From Anaerococcus vaginalis (GTDB taxonomy: Bacteria; Bacillota; Clostridia; Tissierellales; Peptoniphilaceae): a stretch of 54,845 nucleotides of DNA. The stretch is taken from positions 564,206-619,050 of the forward strand of contig NZ_HE978617.1 of assembly GCF_000307225.1 (NCBI RefSeq), read 5' to 3'. This document shows positions 8,308 to 17,344 of this stretch, one piece after another. Position numbers and translations under genes: made by a program. Within the stretch, counting starts at the first letter, position 1. Each line of letters opens with the position of its first letter. A model generated the notes under the pieces. The model was given only the letters and a program-made list of their open reading frames with translations, was not told the DNA's origin and searched no databases.

Positions 8308-10386
8308 TTATTCATCTTCTTGATTTGGTTGTTCACTTGAGCCTAAGGCTATTGGATCATCTAAATCTTTATTTGAAGATTTTTCTTCTTCTTTTTCATT
8401 TTCTTTCAAAGTTTCTTCTAAATCTTTTTTCAAATCTTCCTTTGAATTTTCACTAGAATTTTCTTTTCCCTCATCAAGATTTTTCTCTTCTGATAAATTT
8501 TGATGATCAGTTTCTTCATTTGAAATTTCATTATTATTTTCTACAGGCTTTTTATTTAATATATCCATAAATTGCTCACCTGTAATGGTTTCTTCTTTTA
8601 AAAGGAAATCTGAAATCTCGTGAAGTTTGTCAAGATTATCTTTTAAAATTTCTATAGCTCTCATATGAGCTTGTCCTATAATTTTTCCAACTTTTTGGTC
8701 GATTTTATCTCCAGTTCCATTTGAAACTATCATAGCTCTTTGACCACCAAGATATCTTCCTTGAATTTGTTCAAGTTGCATAAAGTCAAAGTCATCATCC
8801 ATACCATAAATTGTTACCATATTTCTTGCTATAGCTGTTGCTTTTTCTATATCGTTACTTGCTCCAGTTGTTTTTGTGTTAAAGATTAATTCTTCAGCAC
8901 TTCTTCCACCTGCCAAGGTTACTATTTCATCAAACAATTCTTGCTTGGTCATTATATATTTTTCGTCCTTATCGACAGTCATAGTATAACCCAAAGCCCC
9001 ACCAGTTCTTGGAATAATTGTAATTTTAGTTACTGGTGTTTTTTGTGTTTGAATTGCTGCAACAAGTGCATGACCTACCTCGTGGTAAGCTATCACTTTC
9101 TTTTGATCATCAGAAATAACGGCATTTTTCTTTTGTGCTCCTGCTATAACTGTTTCGATTGACTCTTCGAGGTCTGTTTGGGTTAGTTTCTTTCTTCCTT
9201 CCCTAACAGCACGAAGAGCTCCTTCATTTACTATATTTGCAAGGTCTGCACCAGAAGTTCCTGCTGTTCTTTTTGCTATTTCTTCGTAGTCAATTTCATC
9301 TTCACGCTTAATTTTTTTCGCATGAACTTTTAATATATCTTCACGACCCTTTAAGTCAGGCAATTCCACTTGAACCCTTCTATCAAAACGTCCAGGTCTT
9401 GTAAGGGCAGGGTCTAGGATTTCTGGCCTATTGGTTGCAGATAATAAAACTACTCCCTCAGTAGCATCAAATCCGTCCATCTCATTTAATAGTTGGTTTA
9501 GGGTTTGCTCACGTTCATCATTTCCAGAATATCCAGAAACATCACGTTTTTTACCAATAGCATCTATCTCATCAATAAATACAATACAAGGTGCTTTCTC
9601 CTTTGCTTGTTTAAAAAGATCACGAACCTTGCTTGCTCCCATTCCTACAAACATTTCTACAAATTCAGAACCTGAAATTGAAAAAAATGGAACACTAGCC
9701 TCACCTGCAACTGCTTTTGCAAGTAAAGTTTTACCAGTTCCTGGAGGTCCTACAAGCAAAACACCTTTTGGTAAAACTGCACCAATTTCCTTATATTTTT
9801 GAGGTCCATGTAGAAAATCTACAACTTCATTTAAGCTATCTTTTGCCTCTTCTTGACCTGCAACATCAGCAAAAGTTTTTCCAGTTTTATTTTCCATATA
9901 AATTTTGGCATTTGATTTGCCAAAATTCATAAAATCTCCGCCTCCACGGCCTCCCATTGTCTTTGATAAAGACCTGTTTGCCATATAAAAAATCAAAAGT
10001 AGGAATAACAAAGGTAAAATACTTGTTACAAAAAGAGTAAGCCAAGGACTCATCTTTGTTTCAACTTCTTTTGTAAAAGTTAAATTTTTATGTTTTTTAC
10101 TAGCCTCAAGAAGCCTTTCTGTAAGATCTGTATCAGGCCACAAGCCTGTAACAAAATTTTTTTTCTCCCCGTCAACTACAGCTGTGAAAGTGTAATTGTA
10201 ATTATCTTTTGTTACCTCTCTAACTTGTCCCTTGTCTATCATAGACACAAATTGAGAGTAAGTTATTTCTTTCGGCTTTCCTTCTGCCCTAATTGGTTGT
10301 AAAACTTGCTGAATAACCAAAAAGGCGACTATGGCAATAATCCAGTAATAGACCAGAGGTCTTTTGCCTTTTTTCATTGATGGCAT
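8308..10386 (-). CDS. ftsH: ATP-dependent zinc metalloprotease FtsH
   Basis: Membrane-anchored AAA+ protease that extracts and degrades unassembled membrane and regulatory proteins. Two transmembrane helices (about 11-29 and 113-135) flank the external domain. Then come Walker A GPPGTGKT, Walker B VFIDEIDA, the arginine-finger region [10 protein letters not shown], and the zinc site HEVGH, a variant of the usual HEAGH that keeps HExxH. The last 75 residues are an acidic, Glu/Lys/Ser-rich tail, longer than usual and probably disordered. The start ATG 10386 touches the marR stop, with AGGAGTGG inside marR, so translation is likely coupled. Confidence 0.96.
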   Translation of the reverse strand: MPSMKKGKRPLVYYWIIAIVAFLVIQQVLQPIRAEGKPKEITYSQFVSMIDKGQVREVTKDNYNYTFTAVVDGEKKNFVTGLWPDTDLTERLLEASKKHKNLTFTKEVETKMSPWLTLFVTSILPLLFLLLIFYMANRSLSKTMGGRGGGDFMNFGKSNAKIYMENKTGKTFADVAGQEEAKDSLNEVVDFLHGPQKYKEIGAVLPKGVLLVGPPGTGKTLLAKAVAGEASVPFFSISGSEFVEMFVGMGASKVRDLFKQAKEKAPCIVFIDEIDAIGKKRDVSGYSGNDEREQTLNQLLNEMDGFDATEGVVLLSATNRPEILDPALTRPGRFDRRVQVELPDLKGREDILKVHAKKIKREDEIDYEEIAKRTAGTSGADLANIVNEGALRAVREGRKKLTQTDLEESIETVIAGAQKKNAVISDDQKKVIAYHEVGHALVAAIQTQKTPVTKITIIPRTGGALGYTMTVDKDEKYIMTKQELFDEIVTLAGGRSAEELIFNTKTTGASNDIEKATAIARNMVTIYGMDDDFDFMQLEQIQGRYLGGQRAMIVSNGTGDKIDQKVGKIIGQAHMRAIEILKDNLDKLHEISDFLLKEETITGEQFMDILNKKPVENNNEISNEETDHQNLSEEKNLDEGKENSSENSKEDLKKDLEETLKENEKEEEKSSNKDLDDPIALGSSEQPNQEDE

Positions 10387-10857
10387 CTATAAACCACTCC
10401 TAACAATATAATCATCTAGCAACTTATCAAGTGAATCTAGTTCATTAATTATAGTTTTTAAATTAGAGTTGATTGATTTCTCTTCAACTTCTGGCTTAAT
10501 TTTATCAAAATATTTGCTTACTTTTTCAGCTGCATCAAAGCCTTTTTCTGTCAATTTTACATTAACAACTCTCTCATCTTCATCAGATCTATTTCTATCA
10601 ACAAATCCTTGTTTTTCCAACTTTTTACAAATATTAGAAATATTTCCTCCATTTACTCCAATTGATTTACCAAGATTTCCTATAGAAACTGAACCATCGG
10701 ATGCTGATAAAGTCATAATCATTTTTAACTGAAGAGTAGTTACTCCTAGCTCTTGAGCTGTTTCTTGCAAAAGCAAATCTATCTTATGTGATATTTCTCT
10801 AATCATCGAAAATATAGAGTTATTAAATTCAAAAAAATCTATGTGTCTTTTTGTCAT
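10387..10857 (-). CDS. MarR-family transcriptional regulator
   Basis: 156 residues with a winged-helix DNA-binding domain: SIGNLGKSIGVNGGNISNICKKLEKQGFVDRNRSDEDER is not quoted in full; the recognition helix lies in GGNISNICKKLEKQGF and the wing in DRNRSDEDER (about residues 70-100). Helices at both ends would form the dimer interface. It is the first gene before ftsH with no gap, so it may control ftsH and itself. The ligand is unknown. An inverted repeat in the upstream region is a possible operator. Confidence 0.85.
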   Translation of the reverse strand: MTKRHIDFFEFNNSIFSMIREISHKIDLLLQETAQELGVTTLQLKMIMTLSASDGSVSIGNLGKSIGVNGGNISNICKKLEKQGFVDRNRSDEDERVVNVKLTEKGFDAAEKVSKYFDKIKPEVEEKSINSNLKTIINELDSLDKLLDDYIVRSGL

Positions 10858-10883
10858 ATAAACCTCCTTAAAATTTATAGACC

Positions 10884-10932
10884 TTAATATAAAATAGTAA
10901 ATCTACTTAAATATTATTCTACATATAATATT
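10884..10932 (-). promoter_or_regulatory. Possible operator region for marR-ftsH
   Basis: AATATTAT and ATAATATT form a perfect 8-bp inverted repeat around TCTACAT (10910-10932), next to a weaker AGTA/TACT repeat. Position upstream of a MarR gene suggests autoregulation. AT-rich sequence makes chance repeats common. Confidence 0.3.
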
Positions 10933-11069
10933 ATAATTTTCAAGTAAAAATAAAGATTGTTTTTAATAATTAATTTTAATTATGTATTAATTGTATTCCT
11001 AGCAAATTGCATTTGAAATTTCCTAAATATTCTTATTAAAATAAGTTTTGTATATCTTGAAATTTTCAA

Positions 11070-11100
11070 AAAAAATTATGCCACACCCTTTGGCGTGACA
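11070..11100 (-). terminator. Terminator of the thioredoxin operon
   Basis: A 9-bp stem with two G-U pairs (TGTCACGCC/GGTGTGGCA on the minus strand), loop AAAG, then TAA and eight T. It follows the reductase gene; a parS site lies between gene and hairpin. Confidence 0.75.
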
Positions 11101-11105
11101 TTTGT

Positions 11106-11121
11106 TGTTTCACGTGAAACA
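11106..11121. other. parS: parS site 1
   Basis: TGTTTCACGTGAAACA, a perfect 16-bp palindrome matching the bacterial parS consensus bound by ParB. Intergenic. Confidence 0.93.
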
Positions 11122-11122
11122 T

Positions 11123-11974
11123 TTATTTGTTTTTATTTATAAAACTTGCAGCATTTAATCCAGCAACCTGCCCCTCACCTGCTGCTTTATTTATTTGATA
11201 TGGCTTTCCTGTAATATCTCCACAAGCAAAAAGTCCTCTTATGTTTGTTTTCATATCAGAATCTACTTTTATGTGCCCATCTTCAATTTCAACCGATGGA
11301 ACTAAACTTTCTGGCTTTGATGAATTTTTTATTATAAAAAATCCATCAGCTCTAAGCTCTTGGCCATCTTCTAAAATTAAAGTTTCCGCTTTTAAATTTC
11401 CTGTAAATTTTAATGGCTTTTTATTGATAATTTCTATTCCGATATCAAGATTTACATCTTTTTTATTTGGATTTATAAAAATAGTTTGGCTTGCCATTTT
11501 ATTAATAAAGTTTGCCTCTTCTATTGCCTCATCATTCATTCCAACTAAGACAACTTTTTTTCCTTTATAAAGGCTAGCATCGCAGGTTGCACAATATGAA
11601 ATTCCCTTGGCAAAAAATTTATCTTCATTTTCTATGCTTTTTCCCATATCAATTCCTGATGCAATAATGCAAGCTTTTGATGTGAGCATTTTTTCTCCCA
11701 AGTCTACAGAGAAATATTCTCCCATAGCATAAACTGCCTTTATTTTTCTATCTAGTATTTCTATAGGATAATCTTTTATGTGATTTATGAAATTATTATA
11801 TAAATCAGATCCTTTTATATCTTTAAAGCCCAAATAGTTTTTTATCGATTGGCTTTTTTCTAAAGCTTTTGATTTTTTTCCTATTATTAATACTTTTTTT
11901 CTTCTTATACTAGCATTAAGGCCCGCAGAAATCCCCGCCGGTCCAAGTCCTACTATTATTAAATCGTAATCCAT
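11123..11974 (-). CDS. Thioredoxin reductase-like flavoprotein lacking NADPH motifs
   Basis: 283 residues, short for TrxB (about 305-320). FAD motif GLGPAG (9-14), redox pair CATC (128-131) and FAD-binding CGD (251-253) are intact. The NADPH site is not: the GGGDSA-type loop reads GMNDEA (145-150), and the HRRxxxR basic motif is replaced by NPNKKD near 169. Reductases of this type in clostridia (FFTR group) take electrons from ferredoxin rather than NADPH. It would reduce the thioredoxin encoded directly upstream, whose stop overlaps this start by one base. Ferredoxin dependence is inferred from motif loss. Confidence 0.85.
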   Translation of the reverse strand: MDYDLIIVGLGPAGISAGLNASIRRKKVLIIGKKSKALEKSQSIKNYLGFKDIKGSDLYNNFINHIKDYPIEILDRKIKAVYAMGEYFSVDLGEKMLTSKACIIASGIDMGKSIENEDKFFAKGISYCATCDASLYKGKKVVLVGMNDEAIEEANFINKMASQTIFINPNKKDVNLDIGIEIINKKPLKFTGNLKAETLILEDGQELRADGFFIIKNSSKPESLVPSVEIEDGHIKVDSDMKTNIRGLFACGDITGKPYQINKAAGEGQVAGLNAASFINKNK

Positions 11975-12282
11975 TATTTTAGTTTTTCTACTTCAGAAAG
12001 TATAACTTCTTTTGCTTGAAAACCAACTAGAGTATTTTTTAAAACTCCACCTTTAAATAACATCATTGATGGAACTGCATTTACATTATATCTTCCTGCA
12101 AGTTCTGGATTTTCATCTACATCAACTGAATATATGTCAAAATCAGCTTCGCTTTCAATTTCTTCTAAGACTGGCTTTTGCATTTTGCAAGGTCCACACC
12201 AAGTAGCTGAAAAATCTACTAAAGCTATTCCCTCATTTTCTAAAACAAGTGTATCAAATTCATTTTTATTTATCTCTTTCAT
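11974..12282 (-). CDS. trxA: Thioredoxin
   Basis: About 102 residues with the active site WCGPC and the conserved cis-proline in AVPSMMLF. It reduces protein disulfides and can supply electrons to ribonucleotide reductase and peroxiredoxin. The start is taken as ATG 12282, because the upstream in-frame ATG overlaps the GGAGG ribosome site. Its stop overlaps the start of the flavoprotein reductase, so the two form a translationally coupled pair. Confidence 0.93.
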   Translation of the reverse strand: MKEINKNEFDTLVLENEGIALVDFSATWCGPCKMQKPVLEEIESEADFDIYSVDVDENPELAGRYNVNAVPSMMLFKGGVLKNTLVGFQAKEVILSEVEKLK

Positions 12283-12318
12283 TATATCCTCCATTTTCAC
12301 CTTTATAATTATACCATC

Positions 12319-12914
12319 TTAATTTTGCTCAACAAGTCCACGAACGTCTGAAACAGGAAGGGAAAATAAAATTCCTTTTGAATTTTCATCTAATTTCATA
12401 GCCTCATAAATGGCAGATTTTACTCTTTCAGATATTTCTTTTTTTATTAACATTAAAACAATATCTTTTTCAGGTTCAATTGTCATATTCAAAAATACTG
12501 ATTTTTTTTGTATTCCAGATCCTCTTCCATGAACAACTGTTGCACCTTTTGCTCCTTCATTTTGTGAAATTTCTATTACCTTGTCAGCATTAGCCCTATC
12601 TACTATTACATACAAAGCTTCATATTCCATATTAATTTCTCCTTTACAATCTAATGGTGTTGTAAACATTATAGAATTGTTCTTTTTATCAAATTTATCT
12701 TTTATTTCATCTAATATTTCTTTTATTATATTATCATTAACAAGTGCAGAAACTATTTCTTTTTTTCTTTATCAATACCCAAGACTTCGAGTATGTGTGC
12801 ATTTGCTGATCCTTCTGCCAAAAAACAACTTATGGATTTTACACCTTTCTCACTTAACTTATTCATTATTTTTGAACCATTTGATCTTGGTGTTATAATT
12901 CTTAAATACTTCAT
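12319..12914 (-). CDS. Tandem PII-like protein partner of DUF1538 (frameshifted)
   Basis: Two halves in different frames that join on adding one A in the A7 run at 12760-12766. Repaired length is 198 residues. The N-terminal half opens MKYLRIITPRSNGSK; the C-terminal half has GAKGATVVHGRGSG, like the PII T-loop region. Both halves look PII-like. The start overlaps the DUF1538 stop as TAATG. PII-like proteins beside DUF1538 membrane proteins probably control transport in response to a nucleotide or ion signal; this is inferred. The frameshift is probably a sequencing error. Confidence 0.7.
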
Positions 12915-14307
12915 TATCCTTCAATAGCCTCCTTATAAAATGATCCCATTATCATTATGGTTATTACTGGCATTAGAGCTACAAAGGCTATAACTCCAAA
13001 TCCATCCGATATATTTCCTGCAACGCCTTGACAAAAACCTAAAATAAAAGTAGCTGTCATAGGTCCTGATGCAACTCCACCAGAATCAAAGGCTATTCCT
13101 ACAAAAAGTTGTGGAACATTTCTCGATAAAATTAAGGCTATTAAAAATCCAGGAAATATTAGCATTCATAATTTAAAGGCATCCATTTTAATCCTAAACA
13201 TAGCAAGCATAACCGCAAAAGCAACTCCGATTGAAAGTGCCTTCATAATTGATGACTTATGAATTGAACCTCCAGTAACTTCTTCTACTTGTTCTGATAA
13301 AACAAACACAGCAGGTTCAGCTAAAACAACCAAAAGTCCCAAAATAAAACCAATTATTGGAACAAATTTAAAATCCGAATAATTCTCTCCCATTACTCTT
13401 GCAAGTTCCATAAATCCACCTTCAACACTTGTCAAGAATAAAATTAAGCCTATATAGGTATAAATAAGTCCTAAGTTTAAATTTTTTTGTTTTTTATTTT
13501 GAAAACCAATTTATCCATTACATAAAAAACTAGACTTATTGGTAAAATGGCAAAAGTTGAGGACTTAAATCCAGATATTAAGGCTGATTGATGAGCTGTT
13601 TCTTCAATCAATACATTTGTAGAGTTAATTGACATAGTCATTATTAAGCCTGCAAGAATTGGTCCTGCTGATGCTATTCCAACAAGGCCAAAGGAGTTTT
13701 CTTCTCCCTTGCTTTCTCCTTTTAATTTACTTACTCCAAGTCCAAGAGCAATTATAAATGGGGTCGTCATAGCCCCAGTTGTTGCTCCTGAAGCATCAAA
13801 GGCGATTGCGTGGCCTAAATCTGATGAAATTATCATAAGAATAAAAATAATTCCATAAATTACTATCATTAAGGTTGATAACTTTATTTCTTTAAAAATC
13901 CTATAAAGACCAATAGAAATCATAAATCCAACTCCTATGGATATTATTGTAACTATCAGAAAAGATTTTATTCCTAAAGACGACGTAACTTGATTTGCAA
14001 GTATTAAAAGGTCTGGTTCTGCTATTGAAATTATAAAGCCTATAAAAATTCCAAATATTATAACTTTGATTATGTTTTGAGATTTTGCTATAAAATCTCC
14101 CATATAAGATCCGATTTTCGATATAGAAAGCTCGACTCCGGTAAGAAATATTGATAAACCCAAAATTACTCCAGCACATCCAAAAATAAACTTAATTATC
14201 AATTTATTTTCTACCGGTCTAAATATATTCAATATTAAAACCAAAACGGCTATTGGTACAACGGCCTTGGCATTTTGTTTTATTTCATCTTTAAATATAA
14301 GTACCAC
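12914..14307 (-). CDS. DUF1538 membrane transporter, two domains (frameshift and in-frame TGA)
   Basis: Once repaired, a protein of about 464 residues with two DUF1538 repeats, each bearing the signature AFDxxGxxxGxMT (AFDASGATTGAMTTPF; AFDSGGVASGPMTATF). A missing A in the run at 13482-13488 shifts the frame after the first domain, and a TGA at 13166-13168 interrupts the second, just before MLIFPGFLIAL, where a Trp codon would fit. Related UmpAB proteins of Halomonas were reported as Na+/H+ antiporters. The start is uncertain: GTG 14307 lies within the ribosome-site region. It may be a decaying gene or carry errors. Confidence 0.7.
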
Positions 14308-14364
14308 CTCTTTTCTTGTTTTTTATTATTTATATATTTAATAACTTAATTTTTGATATAACAA

Positions 14365-14390
14365 AAGAGGCAATCAATAGACTGTCTCTT
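14365..14390 (-). terminator. Terminator of pta
   Basis: AAGAGACA/TGCCTCTT stem (one G-U pair) on the minus strand, followed by a short T-rich tail, between pta and the DUF1538 gene. Confidence 0.6.
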
Positions 14391-14403
14391 CTCAATATTT
14401 TTA

Positions 14404-15390
14404 TTAATCTCTAACTTGGTTAGCTGTTAGTATTGTAAGTTTATATACGTCTTCTTCGTTACATCCTCTTGAAAGATCGTTTACCGGTTTGTTTAATCCT
14501 TGAAGTATTGGACCTAATGCTTCATAGTTTCCAAGTCTTTGTCCAATTTTATATCCAATATTTGCAGCTTGTAGGTCTGGAAAAATAAATACTTTTGCTC
14601 TTCCTGCTACATCTGAATTAGGAATCTTCTTCCTTGCAACTTGTGGTGATATAGCTGCATCAAATTGCATTTCTCCGTCTACTTGAAGGTTTGGATCCAT
14701 TTCTTTTGCAATTTTTGTAGCTTCTTCTACTTTTCTTGCAAGCTCATGCTTTGCAGAGCCTTTTGTTGAGAATGATAGCATAGCTACTATTGGATCTATT
14801 CCGAACTCTTTAGCTGTTTTGGCAGCTTCAACTGCAACTTCTGCAAGTTCGTTTGATTGAAGAGTAATATTAATTGCTGTATCTGCAAATAATAATTTTT
14901 CTCCATTTGGTCCAAGCATAATCATAACTCCGGAAACCCTATTCACACCTTTTCTTGTTTTGATAAGTTGTAGGGCTGGTCTTACTGTATCTCCTGTTGG
15001 GTTTGAAGCTCCTGAAACCATTCCGTCAGCTTTTCCAGTTTGAACTAGCATTGTTCCAAAATAGTTGTTATCTTTTTTTAATATATATTCACCATCTTCT
15101 CTGGTGTTTTTACCTTTTCTGATTTCAACATATTTGTCTACTAATTCTTCAAGTTCTTCGCTTTCTCTAGGGTTTATTATTTTAATATTTCCTAATTCTA
15201 CCCCTTCTTGATCTGCTACTTTTTGAATTTCTTCCTTATCTCCTAAAAGTATCGGAACTATAAGTCCATCATTTTGATGTCTAATAGCTGCTCTTAGGAC
15301 TCTTGAGTCATTGCCTTCTGGAAATACTATCTTGAGGTTTTTGCCTCTAATATTTTCGATAGCAAGCTCCATAACTCCATCGTTTGCCAT
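14404..15390 (-). CDS. pta: Phosphate acetyltransferase
   Basis: Converts acetyl-CoA and phosphate to acetyl phosphate and CoA, for ATP formation with acetate kinase. 328 residues, the usual short bacterial form. Recognisable blocks are VFPEGNDSRVLRAA, GKADGMVSGASNPTGDTVRPAL, MLSFSTKGSA, and the C-terminal FPDLQAANIGYKIGQRLG. Start ATG 15390 follows TAGGAGG. A TATAAT (15428-15433 on the minus strand) upstream suggests its own promoter with a weak -35. No acetate kinase gene is visible in this window. Confidence 0.95.
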   Translation of the reverse strand: MANDGVMELAIENIRGKNLKIVFPEGNDSRVLRAAIRHQNDGLIVPILLGDKEEIQKVADQEGVELGNIKIINPRESEELEELVDKYVEIRKGKNTREDGEYILKKDNNYFGTMLVQTGKADGMVSGASNPTGDTVRPALQLIKTRKGVNRVSGVMIMLGPNGEKLLFADTAINITLQSNELAEVAVEAAKTAKEFGIDPIVAMLSFSTKGSAKHELARKVEEATKIAKEMDPNLQVDGEMQFDAAISPQVARKKIPNSDVAGRAKVFIFPDLQAANIGYKIGQRLGNYEALGPILQGLNKPVNDLSRGCNEEDVYKLTILTANQVRD

Positions 15391-15455
15391 AATAACCTCC
15401 TAATAATAAATCGATATCAGCACTAATATTATACCCTAATTGCATAAATTATCTT

Positions 15456-15926
15456 CTATAATTTTGCTTTTTTTAAGCATTCATTTTCCTTATCAGAAAG
15501 TTCGATTTCACACTCTCCATTTGTAATTTCTTTAAGATAAGTATTTGAACCATCTTGAGAATATAAATTTGTTAAAATTATTCCATTATGGTAAGAATCA
15601 AGTAAGGTAAGAGAAAAAGAATTTCTTCCTCTTTGGCTATCAAAGGCATCATAATGAACAACTGCCATCTTGCTCACAGCTCCCATGGAAGTATTTTTTG
15701 TATCAGAAGATCTTTGATCAAGTGATTTTATTTCCTTATTTGACTCTTCTATCTGATCATTAATTTGAAGAAGTAACTCTTCAAGATTTATATCTGGATT
15801 TTTCCCTCTAAGTAAATAATCGTATCTTCTTTTTTGTCTTTTTAACTTATTTTGGTTAGCTCTTATCATTGAATATTCAAAAATAACAAGAATAAATAAG
15901 ATAACTATAGCTATTATTTGTCCCAT
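15456..15926 (-). CDS. DUF4446-family membrane-anchored protein
   Basis: 156 residues. One N-terminal transmembrane helix (about 3-20), then a basic coiled-coil stretch (about 21-70), then a compact domain with VVHYDAFDSQRGRNSFSLTLL and YHNGIILTNLYSQDG typical of DUF4446. These are often found next to parB in Clostridia, as here. The function is unknown; a link with chromosome segregation is only contextual. It lies 3 bp after the cyclodeaminase-family gene. Confidence 0.82.
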   Translation of the reverse strand: MGQIIAIVILFILVIFEYSMIRANQNKLKRQKRRYDYLLRGKNPDINLEELLLQINDQIEESNKEIKSLDQRSSDTKNTSMGAVSKMAVVHYDAFDSQRGRNSFSLTLLDSYHNGIILTNLYSQDGSNTYLKEITNGECEIELSDKENECLKKAKL

Positions 15927-15929
15927 TTT

Positions 15930-16517
15930 TTACCTCTCTTTAATGATTTTCATATTATCCTTATATAATTTATCGCAAAATTCTATAATAGATTTGTAAT
16001 TTGTTTTTTCATAATTTTCATTAATAATATTAGCTTCATTCATAATAAGATTTGTAAAGGATGAGTGAATCGCCTCTTTTACAAGCCTCAATCCAATCTC
16101 TCCATCACTAACATATGCCATATTTCCATATTTTAAAATAAAATCACAATCTTGTAGGACAATAATCATAAGCTCAATTGTTCTTTTTGGCGCTTTGTTT
16201 GCCTCAATTATAAAATCGTCATATTCTTTTATTTCCTTATCCTTATAAGCCTTAATTAAAATATTTACCTTATCAATATCTTCTTGCATCAAATCTTTTA
16301 ATTCATCAGCATATTTTTTAAATTTTTTTTCAAGTTTTTGTGATTTTTTATTTAATTTTTCATCTCCATAATCCTTTTTTGCCATCATTAAAATTAAATT
16401 TAAGCCAAGATTTCCGACAAGGCTTGCTATGGCTCCTCCTCCTGGGTTTGCTGTTTTTTTTCTTGTATTTTCTATAAGCTCGCCCACAGAAAAATCAATC
16501 ATTTTATTCTTTTCCAT
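15930..16517 (-). CDS. Cyclodeaminase/cyclohydrolase family protein (FTCD_C fold)
   Basis: 195 residues, all-helical, with the family hallmark TANPGGGAIASLVGNLGLNL (about 22-41) that binds the folate substrate. It is related to formimidoyltetrahydrofolate cyclodeaminase and to FchA methenyl-THF cyclohydrolase, which act in folate one-carbon metabolism. The exact reaction cannot be settled from sequence. It overlaps the repaired parB end by 14 bp, and sits in the parA-parB-DUF4446 operon. Confidence 0.82.
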   Translation of the reverse strand: MEKNKMIDFSVGELIENTRKKTANPGGGAIASLVGNLGLNLILMMAKKDYGDEKLNKKSQKLEKKFKKYADELKDLMQEDIDKVNILIKAYKDKEIKEYDDFIIEANKAPKRTIELMIIVLQDCDFILKYGNMAYVSDGEIGLRLVKEAIHSSFTNLIMNEANIINENYEKTNYKSIIEFCDKLYKDNMKIIKER

Positions 16518-17342
16518 TCTTTAATCTCCAATATAAATGTTCTATATCATCAATAGAAAAACAATCAATAGTTACCTTATAAGTTTCTTTTGTTCTTTTA
16601 ATTTCTACCTTTGAGCTTAAAAGATCTATAAATTTTTCCTCAAAATCTTCAAATAAAATCCTATCTAATTTATCTTCCTTATTAACCTTTTTCTTATTTT
16701 GAGAACTGATTTTTTCTACTTTTCTTATATTAGTTTTTTGTTTTTAAAATCATCAAGGCTCTTTTTCCTATCTTCTTCATCTTTTATTGATAGCAAAGTT
16801 CTTGCTTGGGATGATGAGATATTTCCCTCTTCTAATTCTTTTTTTGAATTTTCATCAAGTTTTAGAAGTCTAAGAGTATTTGCTATATATGACCTTGATT
16901 TGCCAACAGTTTTTGCTATTTCATCTTGGGTCATGCCATAATTTTTGGACAATTCATTATAAGCATTCGCTTCTTCAAGACCAGATAGATCTTCTCTTTG
17001 TACATTTTCAACTATTGATAGAATATCAATATCTTTTGTGTCTACATTTTTTATTACAGCTTCTATTTCTTTTAAACCCAATAGTTTACTTGCCCTAAAT
17101 CTTCGCTCTCCAGCAATTATTTCATACCTTATTCCATTTTTTCTAAGAACAATTGGGTTTAGCAAGCCATATTTTTCTATTGATTGGCTGAGGCCTTCTA
17201 TAGCTTTTTCATCAAAATTTTTTCTAGGTTGGTCGTTTCTTGGATAAATTTTTTCCATAGGAATTCTTACTATAGCTTTATTTTTTTTATTATTTTCTGG
17301 TATAAGAGATCCAAGTCCTCTTCCCAAAGATCTTTTTGTCAT
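16504..17342 (-). CDS. parB: Chromosome partitioning protein ParB (frameshifted)
   Basis: CTPase clamp that loads on parS and recruits condensin for chromosome segregation. The N-terminal domain has PRKNFDEKAIEGLSQSI and the CTP-site GERRFRASKLLGL; the helix-turn-helix follows (MTQDEIAKTVGKSRSYIANTLR). The frame breaks near 16734-16745, in A-rich runs; adding one A continues it to a stop at 16504-16506. This restores the C-terminal dimerisation domain and gives about 279 residues, the normal size. Probably a sequencing error. It starts 3 bp after the parA stop. Four parS sites lie in this window. Confidence 0.9.
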
Positions 17343-17344
17343 AG

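Noticed and set aside
13166-13168. TGA read as Trp or selenocysteine
   Set aside because: TGA is used as a normal stop in this window (ahpC, oppF), and no selenocysteine element was seen.
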